From NCBI GenBank assembly GCA_902362715.1, contig CABIXN010000009.1, forward strand, positions 1-64,000: 64,000 nucleotides of DNA, written 5' to 3'. Positions 10,751-19,340 of this stretch are shown here, in pieces. The stretch comes from Lachnospiraceae bacterium (GTDB lineage: Bacteria; Bacillota; Clostridia; Lachnospirales; Lachnospiraceae). Made by a program: the position numbers and the translations under genes. Positions within the stretch are counted from its first letter, which is position 1. Each line of letters starts with the position of its first letter. The notes below the pieces were generated by a model. That model was not told the DNA's origin. It searched no databases and saw only the letters and a program-made list of their open reading frames with translations.

Positions 10751-10905
10751 AAAAAAGAATGTACAAAGCACATTCTTTGCCTGCGGCGGGTGGCTTTTGC
10801 GACATGATTCCACTCCGCCGCAGTGCGATCATCAGCGGAGCGTTTTTTGCTCTATAGGAATCGGTACTTTTCAGCTTTATCACAACACGGTATTTCCTAT
10901 AGAGT
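10751..10905. repeat. Structured intergenic repeat, copy A
   Basis: Copy A of a repeat found also near 45.3, 54.6, 54.9, 56.4 and 59.6 kb. On the plus strand it starts with hairpin M1 in its GAATGTAC/GCACATTC form, then module M2 (CTGCGGCGG at 10781-10789 pairing with CCGCCGCAG), then module M3 with the arms CTCTATAGGAA and TTCCTATAGAG. The outer M2 stem is CTTTGC (10775-10780) against GCGGAG (10835-10840), which still pairs through two G-U wobbles if the RNA is plus-strand. It lies between the response regulator and the adhesin gene. Confidence 0.9.
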
Positions 10906-10951
10906 AAAAGGCCTCCGGACATTGTCATATAAAAGACATTGTCCAAAGGCC
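10906..10951 (-). terminator. Rho-independent terminator of the kinase/regulator operon
   Basis: On the minus strand a long stem (10935-10951 with 10910-10926, about 17 pairs, few wobbles or mismatches) closes an 8-base loop and is followed by TTTTAC. It starts 25 bases after the response-regulator stop. Confidence 0.85.
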
Positions 10952-10975
10952 CGTATTTTATAAATCAAATTTTTT

Positions 10976-11797
10976 TCAGAATTTTATCGCTTTTCTGCCA
11001 AATCCATGGTGCTGTTCTAACACCGCCGCCGTCTCCTCCGCCCAGGAATATTCCGACAAATAAGAACCCATCAGCAAAAGCTCCGTATTCTGACTGTCAG
11101 TACCATCCATATACTGAAAATAGTCGCACTCTACAGCTTCATAATCAATGCTGCAGGCTCCCCGGGTACTGACAAACACATCACCCAGAGAATTTTCTTT
11201 AAAAACATTTCGGATCACCATCACTGCTTTCCGGTACAGGTTCTTTACCTTTTCATCATATACCCGCTCTCCCCAGAGTTTGTCTATCGCCTCCTCCATA
11301 GTTACAGTACCGCCCCTGTGGTCCACACAGAGGGCCAGCAGCTCTTTTGCCTTTACATTGGGTATATACACAACCTTTCCGTCAATAAACAAATCAAACC
11401 TGCCAAAAGTCCGGATGCGGACTCTCTTTTTCATTGCTTTTGCCAAAAGCTTCGCACGTTTTAAAACATATACAATCTCCTCATAATTGTAGGGCTTTAA
11501 CAGGTAATAATCTGCTTTTATTTTAAAGGCATCCATGGCGTACTGCTCATATCCGGTAATAATAATAAATACAATATCCGGATACAGTTCTCTGACCCGT
11601 TTCCCAAAAATAATCCCGTTCATTCCGGGCATTTCTATGTCTGATAATACCACTTCTACAGGATGATCTTTCAAATAATCCAAAGCCTGCAAAGGATTTG
11701 TAAACACCGCCTCCAATTGAAAGCCCGGAATTCCCCGGCTTTCAATTTCAAATTGTTTCAACGCAAGCTTTTCATCATCAACTATTATTGCCTTCAC
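10976..11797 (-). CDS. Response regulator, receiver plus winged-helix domain
   Basis: The start is taken as the GTG at 11795-11797, preceded by GAGAGGGG at good spacing and overlapping the kinase stop by 20 bases. Translation gives VKAIIVDDEK at the N-terminus. Residues 2-120 form a CheY-like receiver with acidic D7/D8, phosphoacceptor D53 in LSDIEMPG and the conserved Lys in LLKPYN. From about 135 (RIRTFGRFDLFIDGK) a winged-helix domain of OmpR/SARP type follows, with KELLALCVDHRGG and a tail rich in Glu and aromatic residues. About 273 residues. It is co-transcribed with the kinase just upstream. Its targets are unknown, but the adjacent giant adhesin gene, separated by a terminator, is the obvious candidate. 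Confidence 0.9.
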   Translation of the reverse strand: MKAIIVDDEKLALKQFEIESRGIPGFQLEAVFTNPLQALDYLKDHPVEVVLSDIEMPGMNGIIFGKRVRELYPDIVFIIITGYEQYAMDAFKIKADYYLLKPYNYEEIVYVLKRAKLLAKAMKKRVRIRTFGRFDLFIDGKVVYIPNVKAKELLALCVDHRGGTVTMEEAIDKLWGERVYDEKVKNLYRKAVMVIRNVFKENSLGDVFVSTRGACSIDYEAVECDYFQYMDGTDSQNTELLLMGSYLSEYSWAEETAAVLEQHHGFGRKAIKF

Positions 11798-13583
11798 ACA
11801 AACCCCTCTCTTCCATCTTTGGTAACTCAATAACTGCCTTTGTACCTCTGCCGCATTCGCTGCCGATTGTTAACTGTCCATGAAAAAGTTCTTTTAGTCG
11901 AAATGAAATATTCTGTATTCCGGCAGACACCTGACTTTTATCATCCCCTCCAATTATCTGGGATCTGTCAAACCCGATACCATTATCTTCCACTTCAATT
12001 ACATAACACTTATCTGTTTCATAGCTTCTAATCCAGACACAGCCGCCAGCCTCTTTTTTGCAGATGCCATGCTTAATAGCATTTTCCACTAATGCCTGAA
12101 CACACAGAGGCGGCACATAAAAAGCCTCCGCACAAATATCAAACTGGACTGACAATCGCTGCTCAAACCGGACTTTTTCTATATTAATATAGGCTTTGAT
12201 ATGTTTTAGTTCTTCCGAAAACAAAATTTTTGTTCTGTTTCCAATGGAATCAATATTGGCTCTCAAATAAGTTGAAAAATCATAAACCATCCGATAAGCA
12301 TCATCAGGGGATGTTTTAATTAGTACCCGGATAGTGCCAAGAGTATTATAGATAAAGTGAGGTTTAATCTGACTCATCATCAATGCGATTTTACTGTCAT
12401 GAAGCTGAACGTTCAGCCTTTTGTTTTCCATTAATTTTAAATAGACTTTTCGTATACTAGAAACCAGCAGACTGACAGCATAAATCAACAACGACAGCCG
12501 CACATACATACCTATATTCTGATAGTTATTCTGATAAAACCGTATTATCTCTATTACAACCGCTCCGCAGATCAGCAAAAGACAGTAAAACTCTCCCCGG
12601 CTGCACTTTGGTCCTTTTTTTAAAATCTGCTTTCCATACATACAGACACCATAAAGCAGGGCGGCCCCCAGCACCAAATGCATCAAACCAATCTGCTGAA
12701 TCAGACTTAAGATTCCAAATACCTGTAATATGACATACATCAAATGCAGGCACACTGTAAAACACAAAAACCAAAATGCCAGCGTTTCTGCCCGTCCTTT
12801 GATTTTTTCTCTAATATAAGCCAGAAAAAAAACCGGGCACAAAGAAAGAGACAACAGCGTCAGAAAATATTGAGCCTGAGAACTAACAAGCATCAACGGC
12901 ATTTTAGACTCTCCGCACATCCACACAGATACAAATGCCAAAAGACAGCCCAGAATCAGTTCACTTTCATAAATTTTATATTTATGAAAAATAACTGACA
13001 AAAAAATCATAATGATTCCGATCATTCCAACAGCCAGGCTTATACCATAGGAAACAATATGGCTTCCCCGGACAAAATCTATCAGCGCATTATAATTACC
13101 ATAATAAATTTTACTGACTCTCCCGGAAAAATGATCATATGGAGAACTGAGGTATATCTGAATGGTCTTTCCCCCGCTGTCCTGGGGCAGCTTAATAAAA
13201 TTCCAGGTACTTGGCAAAATCCCCTGAAAATACTCCTGTCCCGGATATTGATATATCTGACGTCCGTCCACAAAGACCTTTACTTCCTGCTGCTGACTGC
13301 GAAACACAATGGCGCTGCCATCTGCTGCCTCCTTTGGCAGTACATGTTCTATGATAAGCTCTTTCCCGGTCTGTGTATCTAGTACCCCCGGCAGACGAAC
13401 CGGCAGACGCTGTCCGTCTTTTAGCATATACCAGCCGTCATTATAGGTAAGAATCCGGTCATATTTTACAGAACTTCCGGGATCCGCAGTTTTAACTATA
13501 ATAAGAAGAAACAAAATGAGGATTATAATCCCCATAATTCCTGTCCCTTTGTTTTTTCGTATTGTTTTCATTGGCTGCTTCAT
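11778..13583 (-). CDS. 7TM sensor histidine kinase (7TMR-DISM / LytS-YesM type)
   Basis: A 601-residue membrane kinase. A first membrane segment at about 15-32 is followed by an extracytoplasmic beta-rich domain (about 35-175) and then seven hydrophobic segments (about 180-385), the layout of 7TMR-DISM sensors. The cytoplasmic part has a His_kinase H-box, SQIKPHFIYNTLGTI, with the phospho-acceptor His near residue 407, an N-box VENAIKHGI near 505, DNGIGF, and a final G-rich box. It would sense an external ligand and phosphorylate the regulator encoded by the overlapping downstream gene. The ribosome site before the ATG is weak (GGTGAT). The 340 bases upstream are almost entirely taken up by an inverted-repeat-bounded segment, so its transcription is probably phase-variable. 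Confidence 0.92.
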   Translation of the reverse strand: MKQPMKTIRKNKGTGIMGIIILILFLLIIVKTADPGSSVKYDRILTYNDGWYMLKDGQRLPVRLPGVLDTQTGKELIIEHVLPKEAADGSAIVFRSQQQEVKVFVDGRQIYQYPGQEYFQGILPSTWNFIKLPQDSGGKTIQIYLSSPYDHFSGRVSKIYYGNYNALIDFVRGSHIVSYGISLAVGMIGIIMIFLSVIFHKYKIYESELILGCLLAFVSVWMCGESKMPLMLVSSQAQYFLTLLSLSLCPVFFLAYIREKIKGRAETLAFWFLCFTVCLHLMYVILQVFGILSLIQQIGLMHLVLGAALLYGVCMYGKQILKKGPKCSRGEFYCLLLICGAVVIEIIRFYQNNYQNIGMYVRLSLLIYAVSLLVSSIRKVYLKLMENKRLNVQLHDSKIALMMSQIKPHFIYNTLGTIRVLIKTSPDDAYRMVYDFSTYLRANIDSIGNRTKILFSEELKHIKAYINIEKVRFEQRLSVQFDICAEAFYVPPLCVQALVENAIKHGICKKEAGGCVWIRSYETDKCYVIEVEDNGIGFDRSQIIGGDDKSQVSAGIQNISFRLKELFHGQLTIGSECGRGTKAVIELPKMEERGLCEGNNS

Positions 13584-13628
13584 GATTTATCACCAAAATT
13601 ATGCTGCCATTTTCTAACTGCTTTTGGC

Positions 13629-13653
13629 ACATAATAATAGTTATGTTGTATTT
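13629..13653 (+). repeat. Left 25-bp inverted repeat of the invertible segment (IRL)
   Basis: These 25 bases are an exact reverse complement of 13894-13918. The repeat contains ACATAA-TAATAG-TTATGT, two 6-bp inverted arms around a 6-bp centre, the usual layout of a tyrosine-recombinase core site. It lies 45 bases upstream of the histidine kinase start. Confidence 0.97.
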
Positions 13654-13831
13654 GGCTAAAAATATAGAAAAAAATGCCCAGAAACAGGCTGATAGAACAA
13701 AAATTTTGAAACTTAGATAAGCTCTTCCAGCCGAAAAGAATTCTAACTTTTCCACCGGAGAATTTATACACCTAAAGAAGCCATAAACAAACATTAAAAT
13801 TGTTAATTTACAGCTTAAATTATGTGATTTA

Positions 13832-13860
13832 TTGACTTCTTAAAATATGTATAATAAAAT
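13832..13860 (+). promoter_or_regulatory. Promoter inside the invertible segment
   Basis: TTGACT (13832-13837), 17-base spacer, TAAAAT (13855-13860). A TATAAT at 13850-13855 overlaps but has only 12 bases to the -35. It points rightward in this sequence, away from the kinase gene. Confidence 0.7.
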
Positions 13861-13893
13861 AAACAAAAAAATAAGTAACTTTTATTAATTTAT

Positions 13894-13918
13894 AAATACA
13901 ACATAACTATTATTATGT
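13894..13918 (-). repeat. Right 25-bp inverted repeat of the invertible segment (IRR)
   Basis: Exact reverse complement of 13629-13653, ending two bases before the stop codon (13921-13923) of the recombinase gene. Complementarity ends exactly at 25 bp on both sides, so this is a discrete site. Confidence 0.97.
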
Positions 13919-13920
13919 CG

Positions 13921-14775
13921 TCATTCTTCGATAATTCCAATGGTCTCCAGATTTCTCTTCCATTCCCAAATCCCTTCCGATGCATAGAGCCTTGTCACAT
14001 CCAGATTGCTGTGTCCTAGTATATCTGCCAGATTGATCAGATTTTTTGTAGCTTTGTAAAATGTCCTGGCAAACAGATGTCTTAAATTATGTGGAAATAT
14101 TTTGTCCGGATGAATCCCGGAAGCTGCAGCCAGCTGTTTCATCTCTCTCCATATATTAGATCTGTTTTTTGCCCTTCCTGATCTGGTAACAAAAACAGGA
14201 CCTTTGGTGATTCCGTTTTTCCCAATATAAATCAGCAGTTTCTTTCTCAAGGCCTCAGGAATAATAACATGACGATACTTTCCTTTATTCCATACTTTTA
14301 CCATTCCGCTCCTTATGGTTTCTACTCTGAAAAATTTCAATTCACTGACTCTGATACCTGTGGCACACATAGTCTCCATCATCATGGCAAGCTGTTCCCT
14401 CCCCTGCTTCCTGGCAACCCTTACAAGATGCCGAAATTCTTTCAAGGCAAGTTCTCTGCCCATGGACTCAAAATTCTGTTTCTGTACCCGGACTCTTTTT
14501 AATCGAAGACGCCCCTGTTCCATAAATATTAAAAACTGATTCAGTGCTACAATCATAGAATTTGCACTGCTGACCGAATAGTGCTCCAGCAGCCATTGTT
14601 TATACCTCAGCAAATGTTCTTTTGTGATGCCCTGGCTGACACCTGAGAATTTAATAAAGGCTTTTACATCCCTAACATATTTCTCTATGGTGGCAGATGC
14701 GTTTTCCCGTTCTGTCAGATAAGCTTTAAATTCCTCAACCATACCATAGGTTATTAAAATTGTCTCTCTTTGCAT
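13921..14775 (-). CDS. Tyrosine recombinase (Xer/Fim-like), likely invertase of the adjacent switch
   Basis: A 284-residue integrase-family recombinase. The start MQRETILITYG is chosen because GAGAGGAAAAATA precedes it; the open frame extends 38 codons further without a ribosome site. The N-terminal SAM-like core-binding domain spans about 10-90 and the catalytic domain 105-280. All catalytic residues are present: R142 (ATGIRVSEL), K166 (NKGKYRHV), H229-x-x-R232 (HNLRHLF), H255 (LGHSN) and nucleophile Y264 (TRLYAS). Its gene ends two bases from one of two perfect 25-bp inverted repeats, so it most likely inverts that segment rather than acting as a phage integrase. No other mobile-element genes are nearby. 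In the current orientation the switch promoter would run antisense through it. Confidence 0.93.
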   Translation of the reverse strand: MQRETILITYGMVEEFKAYLTERENASATIEKYVRDVKAFIKFSGVSQGITKEHLLRYKQWLLEHYSVSSANSMIVALNQFLIFMEQGRLRLKRVRVQKQNFESMGRELALKEFRHLVRVARKQGREQLAMMMETMCATGIRVSELKFFRVETIRSGMVKVWNKGKYRHVIIPEALRKKLLIYIGKNGITKGPVFVTRSGRAKNRSNIWREMKQLAAASGIHPDKIFPHNLRHLFARTFYKATKNLINLADILGHSNLDVTRLYASEGIWEWKRNLETIGIIEE

Positions 14776-14956
14776 TATTTTTCCTCTCAATTTGAATTTA
14801 ATTTCTATTATAATTTTATATTTCACATTTTTCATGCAAACATACTTGAATTTACTGAAAAATACGCAAAAAAAATTTCCGGATGACAAAAATATACAAC
14901 AAAATCTCTGTCTACCGGAAATTATGAAACATTCCTCTAAACTTTATTTTATACTT

Positions 14957-15937
14957 TTACGCTTCCTTCCACCCGCAGACAGCCTCGATAATCCCGCTTG
15001 CCACCGCGGCTGCCGGCCAAATGACCCAGCTGATCCACCATTCACCGGATATAAAACTGTAAAGCAGATAAATAACGGTAATCACAGGCCAGTAAATTCC
15101 CATAATCTTTTCGGCTCTCTTTTTTCCTCTTTTCTTTTTTCTGGAAAAGTCCCCTTCCTGCAGCAGCCTGTCAAAGGAAGAATTTATCATGCCTGCAGTA
15201 ATAAACAAAAAAACAGCGGCTGAAACAATTACCAGCAAAAGCACAGTAAACACACTTTCTGTCATCAGAGAAACTCCCAGACTATCTCCCATAATTAATG
15301 GAAGAGGACTTAAAATACAAAGTGTCACTCCCAGCACAATATAAATCCGGTTTGCTGCTTCCCTGCGCCTTTTCTCTTCCTTTACAATACCCGAAACCCC
15401 ATATTCCAGCTCTATCTGATTTTCTTCCAGATAATCATAGGGTTTCATTTTAAGACCTCCGGTTACAAACAGCGCTGTGGCGCAGGCCACCATGGGCAGC
15501 AGCACGCAGATTCCAATACTTCCGGCAAAATCCTCTGACATTCTGATAACTCCAAACTCACTCATATCGCCTAACAGAATCAGTAAAAATGGCGATAAGA
15601 TACAGAGCACCACCCCCAGCCGGACCTGTTTCATAAAATGCGTTGACGCCTTAAGATAATCTTTTGCTTCCTGTATAGACACCCGGTACACCTGAGATTC
15701 CTCCTGGGAAATATCCTCATCCCAAGTTTCCCCCTCTTCTATTTCATCCTTTAACAGAAAATCTGTACTTACAGAAAATATCCGGCTCAGCATTAAGATC
15801 TTATTTAAGTCTGGAATAGAATTACCGCTTTCCCACTTTGAAACAGACTGTCTGGAAACGTTCATTTTTTCTGCCAGTTCTTCCTGTGACCATCCTTTTT
15901 TCTTGCGCAGCATCATAATTTTGTCTGCCAGTATCAT
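14957..15937 (-). CDS. XRE-family regulator with multi-spanning membrane domain
   Basis: 326 residues. Residues 6-60 form an HTH_3 domain ([20 protein letters not shown], then [13 protein letters not shown]). An acidic linker ([16 protein letters not shown]) follows, then about six hydrophobic segments between 98 and 320. Such membrane-tethered XRE proteins are common in Firmicutes and usually autoregulate or control neighbouring transport or stress genes; no partner is evident here. It lies between the recombinase (181 bp downstream) and the MocR gene (139 bp upstream). An AGGAGG-like site precedes the ATG. Its promoter region holds a short palindrome that may be its operator. Confidence 0.85.
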   Translation of the reverse strand: MILADKIMMLRKKKGWSQEELAEKMNVSRQSVSKWESGNSIPDLNKILMLSRIFSVSTDFLLKDEIEEGETWDEDISQEESQVYRVSIQEAKDYLKASTHFMKQVRLGVVLCILSPFLLILLGDMSEFGVIRMSEDFAGSIGICVLLPMVACATALFVTGGLKMKPYDYLEENQIELEYGVSGIVKEEKRRREAANRIYIVLGVTLCILSPLPLIMGDSLGVSLMTESVFTVLLLVIVSAAVFLFITAGMINSSFDRLLQEGDFSRKKKRGKKRAEKIMGIYWPVITVIYLLYSFISGEWWISWVIWPAAAVASGIIEAVCGWKEA

Positions 15938-16020
15938 AATAATATCCTCCTAACCTTGCAGCAGAATCTTTCAACTGCATTTTTGCTTTCTTTGTGTACA
16001 CATTGTAACAATAACTGGCG

Positions 16021-16066
16021 TTGCACACTATATAAAAGCCTTGGAAATTGCGCAACTGACAGTTGC
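16021..16066 (-). promoter_or_regulatory. Putative promoter and palindromic operator of the XRE gene
   Basis: On the minus strand TTGCGC-17-TATAGT forms a plausible promoter. The sequence GCAACTGACAGTTGC (16052-16066, plus strand) is a 7-bp perfect palindrome around one base and overlaps the -35. This is where an autoregulator would bind. The assignment is inference. Confidence 0.45.
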
Positions 16067-16076
16067 ATCCGGCCGT

Positions 16077-17507
16077 TTAGTGCAGAATTTTCCCTGTTTT
16101 TTTCAGACCATCCATCAGCTCATCCTCTTTCATGCCTCCAAAACCAAAAATCAGCACAGGCTTTTGGGTGAGACATTTTCCCCCGATATTATACTCTGAT
16201 AATCCATACACTCTGATTCCCTCTCTGGCAAGCTTTGCAATTACTTCCTGTTCTGTACAGTTTAAATTTGTCTGCACCAGCAGATGAAGTCCTGAATGCT
16301 CCCCTCTGATTTTATCACACCAGCCGCAGCCCTTCAGATAATCAATCAGAAGCTCATGACGCTTTTTATAAATCACCCGCATTTTATTCAAATTCCGCTC
16401 AAAATACCCCTCCTGAATAAAGTGGAATATGGTACTCTGCATCAATCTTGGCACGGTAGAAGCATAAAATCCACATGCTTTTTTGTACTGCTCCAACAGC
16501 GGCAGAGGCAGAACCATATAGCTGACTCTGGTGGCAGGAGCAATACTTCTAGAAAACGTGCCAAGATAAATCACTCTCCCAAATCTGTCGCTGCCCTGGA
16601 GAGAGGGAATCGGTTTCCCCCTGTAGCGGAATTCACTGTCATAGTCGTCTTCTATAATATAACGGTCCGGCTCCCCTGCTGCCCAGGCCAGAAGCTCAAG
16701 TCTCCGCTTCATGGGCATAACTGTCCCTGTGGGAAACTGATGGGATGGCATTACATATGCGATGTCAGCCCCGGAGTTCTCTAGCTGATCCACTCTCATT
16801 CCTTCCCGGTCAAGCTCCACAGGAGATACGAAAAAACCCAGATTGCGGAATGTATAATATGCCGGCAGATAGGCAGGACTTTCCATGGCAATCCGAAACT
16901 TCCCTTCAAGAATCTGTGCCAGCAGCATCTGCAGGTATTCGTTTCCGGCTCCTACAATAATCTGCTCCGGGCTGCAGTTTACCCCTCTGGCCTGATGCAG
17001 ATAATTTGCAATGGCACATCTAAAAGACAGATCTCCCCTGGCCTCTCCACTGACAAACAGTTCCTCTCCCTGATCCAAAAGCAGGGTTCTTGTAATATTA
17101 CTCCAGGTCTTAAAGGGAAAAACAGAAAGGTCCACGCCGTTGGGAGAAAAATCATACAAGTATTTTTTTGTATGTTTCTCCCAGTGATTCTCATTTGTTT
17201 TCATGGACATCTGCAGCTGTCCTTCAGACATGCGCTCAGCCCTTAAATCATAGACTTCCGTTACATCACAGACAAAAAATCCCCGGTACGGTTCTGCCTC
17301 AATATACCCCTCCGACGTCAGCTGATCGTACGCAAGCTCCACTGTACTCCTGCTGACTTCTAAATATTCTGACAGAAAACGGGTGGAAGGCAGTTTTTCC
17401 CCCTGCTTTATATTCTGCTTTATAATCTCTGCCCTGATGTATTCATAGATCTGCTGATACAACGGCTTTGCGCCATCGGCCTTCAATTCCATAGATAACT
17501 CTTTCAT
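16077..17507 (-). CDS. MocR-type GntR regulator with aminotransferase-like domain, PLP lysine replaced
   Basis: 476 residues from the ATG at 17505-17507. Residues 14-82 form a GntR winged helix (PLYQQIYEYIRAEIIKQ, then LPSTRFLSEYLEVSRSTVEL). The rest is a fold-type I aminotransferase domain with IIEDDYDSEFRYRG and IYLGTFSRSIAP. In MocR/GabR/PdxR proteins that last motif is normally GTFSK, and the Lys forms the Schiff base with PLP. Here codon 320 is AGA (Arg; complement of 16548-16550), so the internal aldimine cannot form in the usual way. It probably senses a metabolite other than by canonical PLP chemistry, or is degenerate. The longer open frame upstream overlaps a remnant of the intergenic repeat, which argues against the earlier start. 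Confidence 0.88.
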   Translation of the reverse strand: MKELSMELKADGAKPLYQQIYEYIRAEIIKQNIKQGEKLPSTRFLSEYLEVSRSTVELAYDQLTSEGYIEAEPYRGFFVCDVTEVYDLRAERMSEGQLQMSMKTNENHWEKHTKKYLYDFSPNGVDLSVFPFKTWSNITRTLLLDQGEELFVSGEARGDLSFRCAIANYLHQARGVNCSPEQIIVGAGNEYLQMLLAQILEGKFRIAMESPAYLPAYYTFRNLGFFVSPVELDREGMRVDQLENSGADIAYVMPSHQFPTGTVMPMKRRLELLAWAAGEPDRYIIEDDYDSEFRYRGKPIPSLQGSDRFGRVIYLGTFSRSIAPATRVSYMVLPLPLLEQYKKACGFYASTVPRLMQSTIFHFIQEGYFERNLNKMRVIYKKRHELLIDYLKGCGWCDKIRGEHSGLHLLVQTNLNCTEQEVIAKLAREGIRVYGLSEYNIGGKCLTQKPVLIFGFGGMKEDELMDGLKKTGKILH

Positions 17508-17527
17508 ATGTTCCTGGGTCTCCCTTG

Positions 17528-17548
17528 TAAAAAGAATCCTGCCACAGC
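17528..17548. repeat. Remnant of the intergenic repeat (M1 left half)
   Basis: AAAAAGAATCCTGCCACAGC matches the left arm and loop of hairpin M1 of the intergenic repeat, in the same orientation, ending 21 bases before a minus-strand gene start. The right arm is lost. Confidence 0.5.
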
Positions 17549-17593
17549 GGGCATAAAAACAGGCCACGACACCCGGTCATGACCTGAAATATG

Positions 17594-19264
17594 CTATGCC
17601 TGTGAGGGCAGTTTATAAGAACTCTTTAAAGATACAATACGATTAAATACCAGCGCATCCCCGGAAGAATCTTTCGCATCCACACAGAAAAATCCCTGGC
17701 GTACAAACTGAAAGCTGTCATATTTTTCTGCCTGTCCCAAAGAAGGTTCTACATAACACTCCGTCTTTACAATCAGTGAATTTGGATTTAAGTTCAGACT
17801 TCCGTCTTCATTATATACGCCTTTTTCTTCATCTATAATATTTTCATAGAGACGTATCTCTGCTTTTTTCGCATGTTCTGCGGAAACCCAGTGAATGGTT
17901 CCCCGCACTTTTCTGCCGTCGGGACTGTTTCCGCCGCGGCTTTCCGGATCATAGGTACAGTGAATCTTTATAATATTTCCCTGTTCATCCTTTTCAAATC
18001 CCGTACAGATCACGAAATAAGCGTTCATAAGACGTACTTCATTTCCCGGATAAAGACGGCGGTATTTCTTAGGCGGCTCCTCCATAAAATCTTCCCGCTC
18101 AATATAAAGTTCCCGGGAGAACGGTACTGTACGCTGGCCCAGAGCCGGATTTTCAAGGTTATTATCCACAAGAAGCTCCTCTGTCTGACCTTCCGGATAA
18201 TTGTCAATCACCAGTTTTACCGGGTCCAAAACAGCCATAACTCTTGGACGCTTCAGCTTCAGATCCTCACGGATGCAATACTCCAGCATCGCGTAATCTA
18301 CAGAGCTGTTGCTTTTTGACACACCGCAGAGCTCTACGAACCTTTTGATAGACTCCGGCGTAAATCCCCGGCGTCTTAAGGCGGCAATGGAAACCAGACG
18401 GGGATCATCCCAGCCGTCTACAATACCGTCTTCCACCAGCTTTTTAATATAACGCTTCCCGGTAACTACATTGGTCAGATACAGCTTTGCAAATTCAATC
18501 TGTTTTGGAGGATGCTCATAACCAAGCTCTCTTACCACCCAGTCATACAGCGGCCGGTGATCCTCAAACTCCAGTGTACAGATAGAATGTGTCACACCTT
18601 CAATGGCGTCCTCAATGGGATGCGCAAAATCATACATGGGATAAATGCACCATGCATCCCCGGTATTGTGATGGGTCATATGAGCCACACGATAAATAAT
18701 GGGATCTCTCATATTGATATTGGGAGATGCCATATCTATTTTTGCACGGAGCACCTTTTCACCATCTTTATATATTCCGGCCCTCATTTCTTCAAACAGC
18801 TTCAGGTTTTCCTCTATGCTTCTGTTTCTGCAGGGACTCTCCTTACCGGCTTCGGTCAGTGTTCCTCTGTATTCCCGGATTTCCTCCGGCGTCAGATCGC
18901 AGACATAAGCCTTGCCCTTTTGTATCAGTTTCACTGCGGCCTCGTACATCTGCTGGAAATAACCGGACGCAAAAAACAGACGGTCTTCCCAGTCCGCTCC
19001 CAGCCATTCCACATCTGCTTTAATAGACTCCACAAACTCAAACTTTTCTTTGGTGGGATTTGTGTCATCGAAACGCAGATTAAATTTCCCGTTATATTTC
19101 TGAGCCAGTCCATAATTTAAAAGGATAGACTTTGCATGTCCGATATGCAGATATCCGTTTGGCTCAGGAGGAAAACGTGTGCAGATGGCCTCACAGTTTC
19201 CCTCCTCTATATCTTTTTCAATGATCTGTTCTATAAAATTTCTGGAAACAGTTTCGTTATCCAC
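17594..19264 (-). CDS. glnS: Glutaminyl-tRNA synthetase
   Basis: Class I synthetase charging tRNA-Gln in the cytosol. The start is the GTG at 19262-19264, preceded by GGGAGG at suitable spacing, giving 556 residues beginning [13 protein letters not shown]. The Rossmann catalytic core has [15 protein letters not shown] (HIGH at about 40-43), DDTNPTKE, and the GlnRS-type [22 protein letters not shown]-equivalent loop reads [15 protein letters not shown] followed by WDDPRL. The beta-barrel anticodon-binding domains follow ([28 protein letters not shown]). Length and motifs are normal. It lies 76 bases downstream of a membrane protein gene and is probably transcribed from the strong promoter at 20276-20304. 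No T-box is visible upstream. Confidence 0.96.
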   Translation of the reverse strand: MDNETVSRNFIEQIIEKDIEEGNCEAICTRFPPEPNGYLHIGHAKSILLNYGLAQKYNGKFNLRFDDTNPTKEKFEFVESIKADVEWLGADWEDRLFFASGYFQQMYEAAVKLIQKGKAYVCDLTPEEIREYRGTLTEAGKESPCRNRSIEENLKLFEEMRAGIYKDGEKVLRAKIDMASPNINMRDPIIYRVAHMTHHNTGDAWCIYPMYDFAHPIEDAIEGVTHSICTLEFEDHRPLYDWVVRELGYEHPPKQIEFAKLYLTNVVTGKRYIKKLVEDGIVDGWDDPRLVSIAALRRRGFTPESIKRFVELCGVSKSNSSVDYAMLEYCIREDLKLKRPRVMAVLDPVKLVIDNYPEGQTEELLVDNNLENPALGQRTVPFSRELYIEREDFMEEPPKKYRRLYPGNEVRLMNAYFVICTGFEKDEQGNIIKIHCTYDPESRGGNSPDGRKVRGTIHWVSAEHAKKAEIRLYENIIDEEKGVYNEDGSLNLNPNSLIVKTECYVEPSLGQAEKYDSFQFVRQGFFCVDAKDSSGDALVFNRIVSLKSSYKLPSQA

Positions 19265-19340
19265 TCTCTCAAACCTCCCGCGTTTTTTTCCATACATAAA
19301 AATGTAACACAGCAGCCTGACAACGTCAATCTTTTCCAGT

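Larger units (their letters stand above)
13629..13918. other. Putative invertible promoter segment (phase switch)
   Basis: A 290-bp segment is bounded by perfect 25-bp inverted repeats and sits between a tyrosine recombinase (its stop codon begins 3 bases from the right repeat) and a sensor kinase operon. It contains no convincing gene, is AT-rich, and holds one good promoter, TTGACT-17-TAAAAT, on the plus strand. In the present orientation that promoter points away from the kinase, antisense into the recombinase. Inversion would put its -10 at about 13687-13692 facing the kinase, giving a leader of about 100 bases. I see only weak minus-strand promoter matches inside. This fits invertible promoters such as fim and the Clostridioides difficile switches, with the sequenced state being OFF. 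It is inference until both orientations are seen. Confidence 0.85.

Noticed and set aside
10749..10946. Small minus-strand ORFs inside the repeat copies (here, and near 45.3 and 54.6 kb) sharing a LYRKYRVVIKLKS-type peptide
   Set aside because: The reading frame is broken in copy B by a 7-T run and absent in copy E, while the stems are kept. There is no ribosome site. The similarity reflects the RNA/DNA structure, not a protein.
13492..13794. Minus-strand ORF across the invertible segment
   Set aside because: It spans the left repeat and overlaps the kinase start out of frame; it has no ribosome site and would be destroyed on inversion.
13921..14775. Recombinase as a prophage or ICE integrase
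   Set aside because: No phage, conjugation or att-tRNA features nearby; the adjacent perfect inverted repeats point to site-specific inversion instead.
19265..19340. T-box leader for glnS
   Set aside because: Only 76 bases between genes, no specifier loop or T-box core sequence (TGG-containing bulge) and no terminator.
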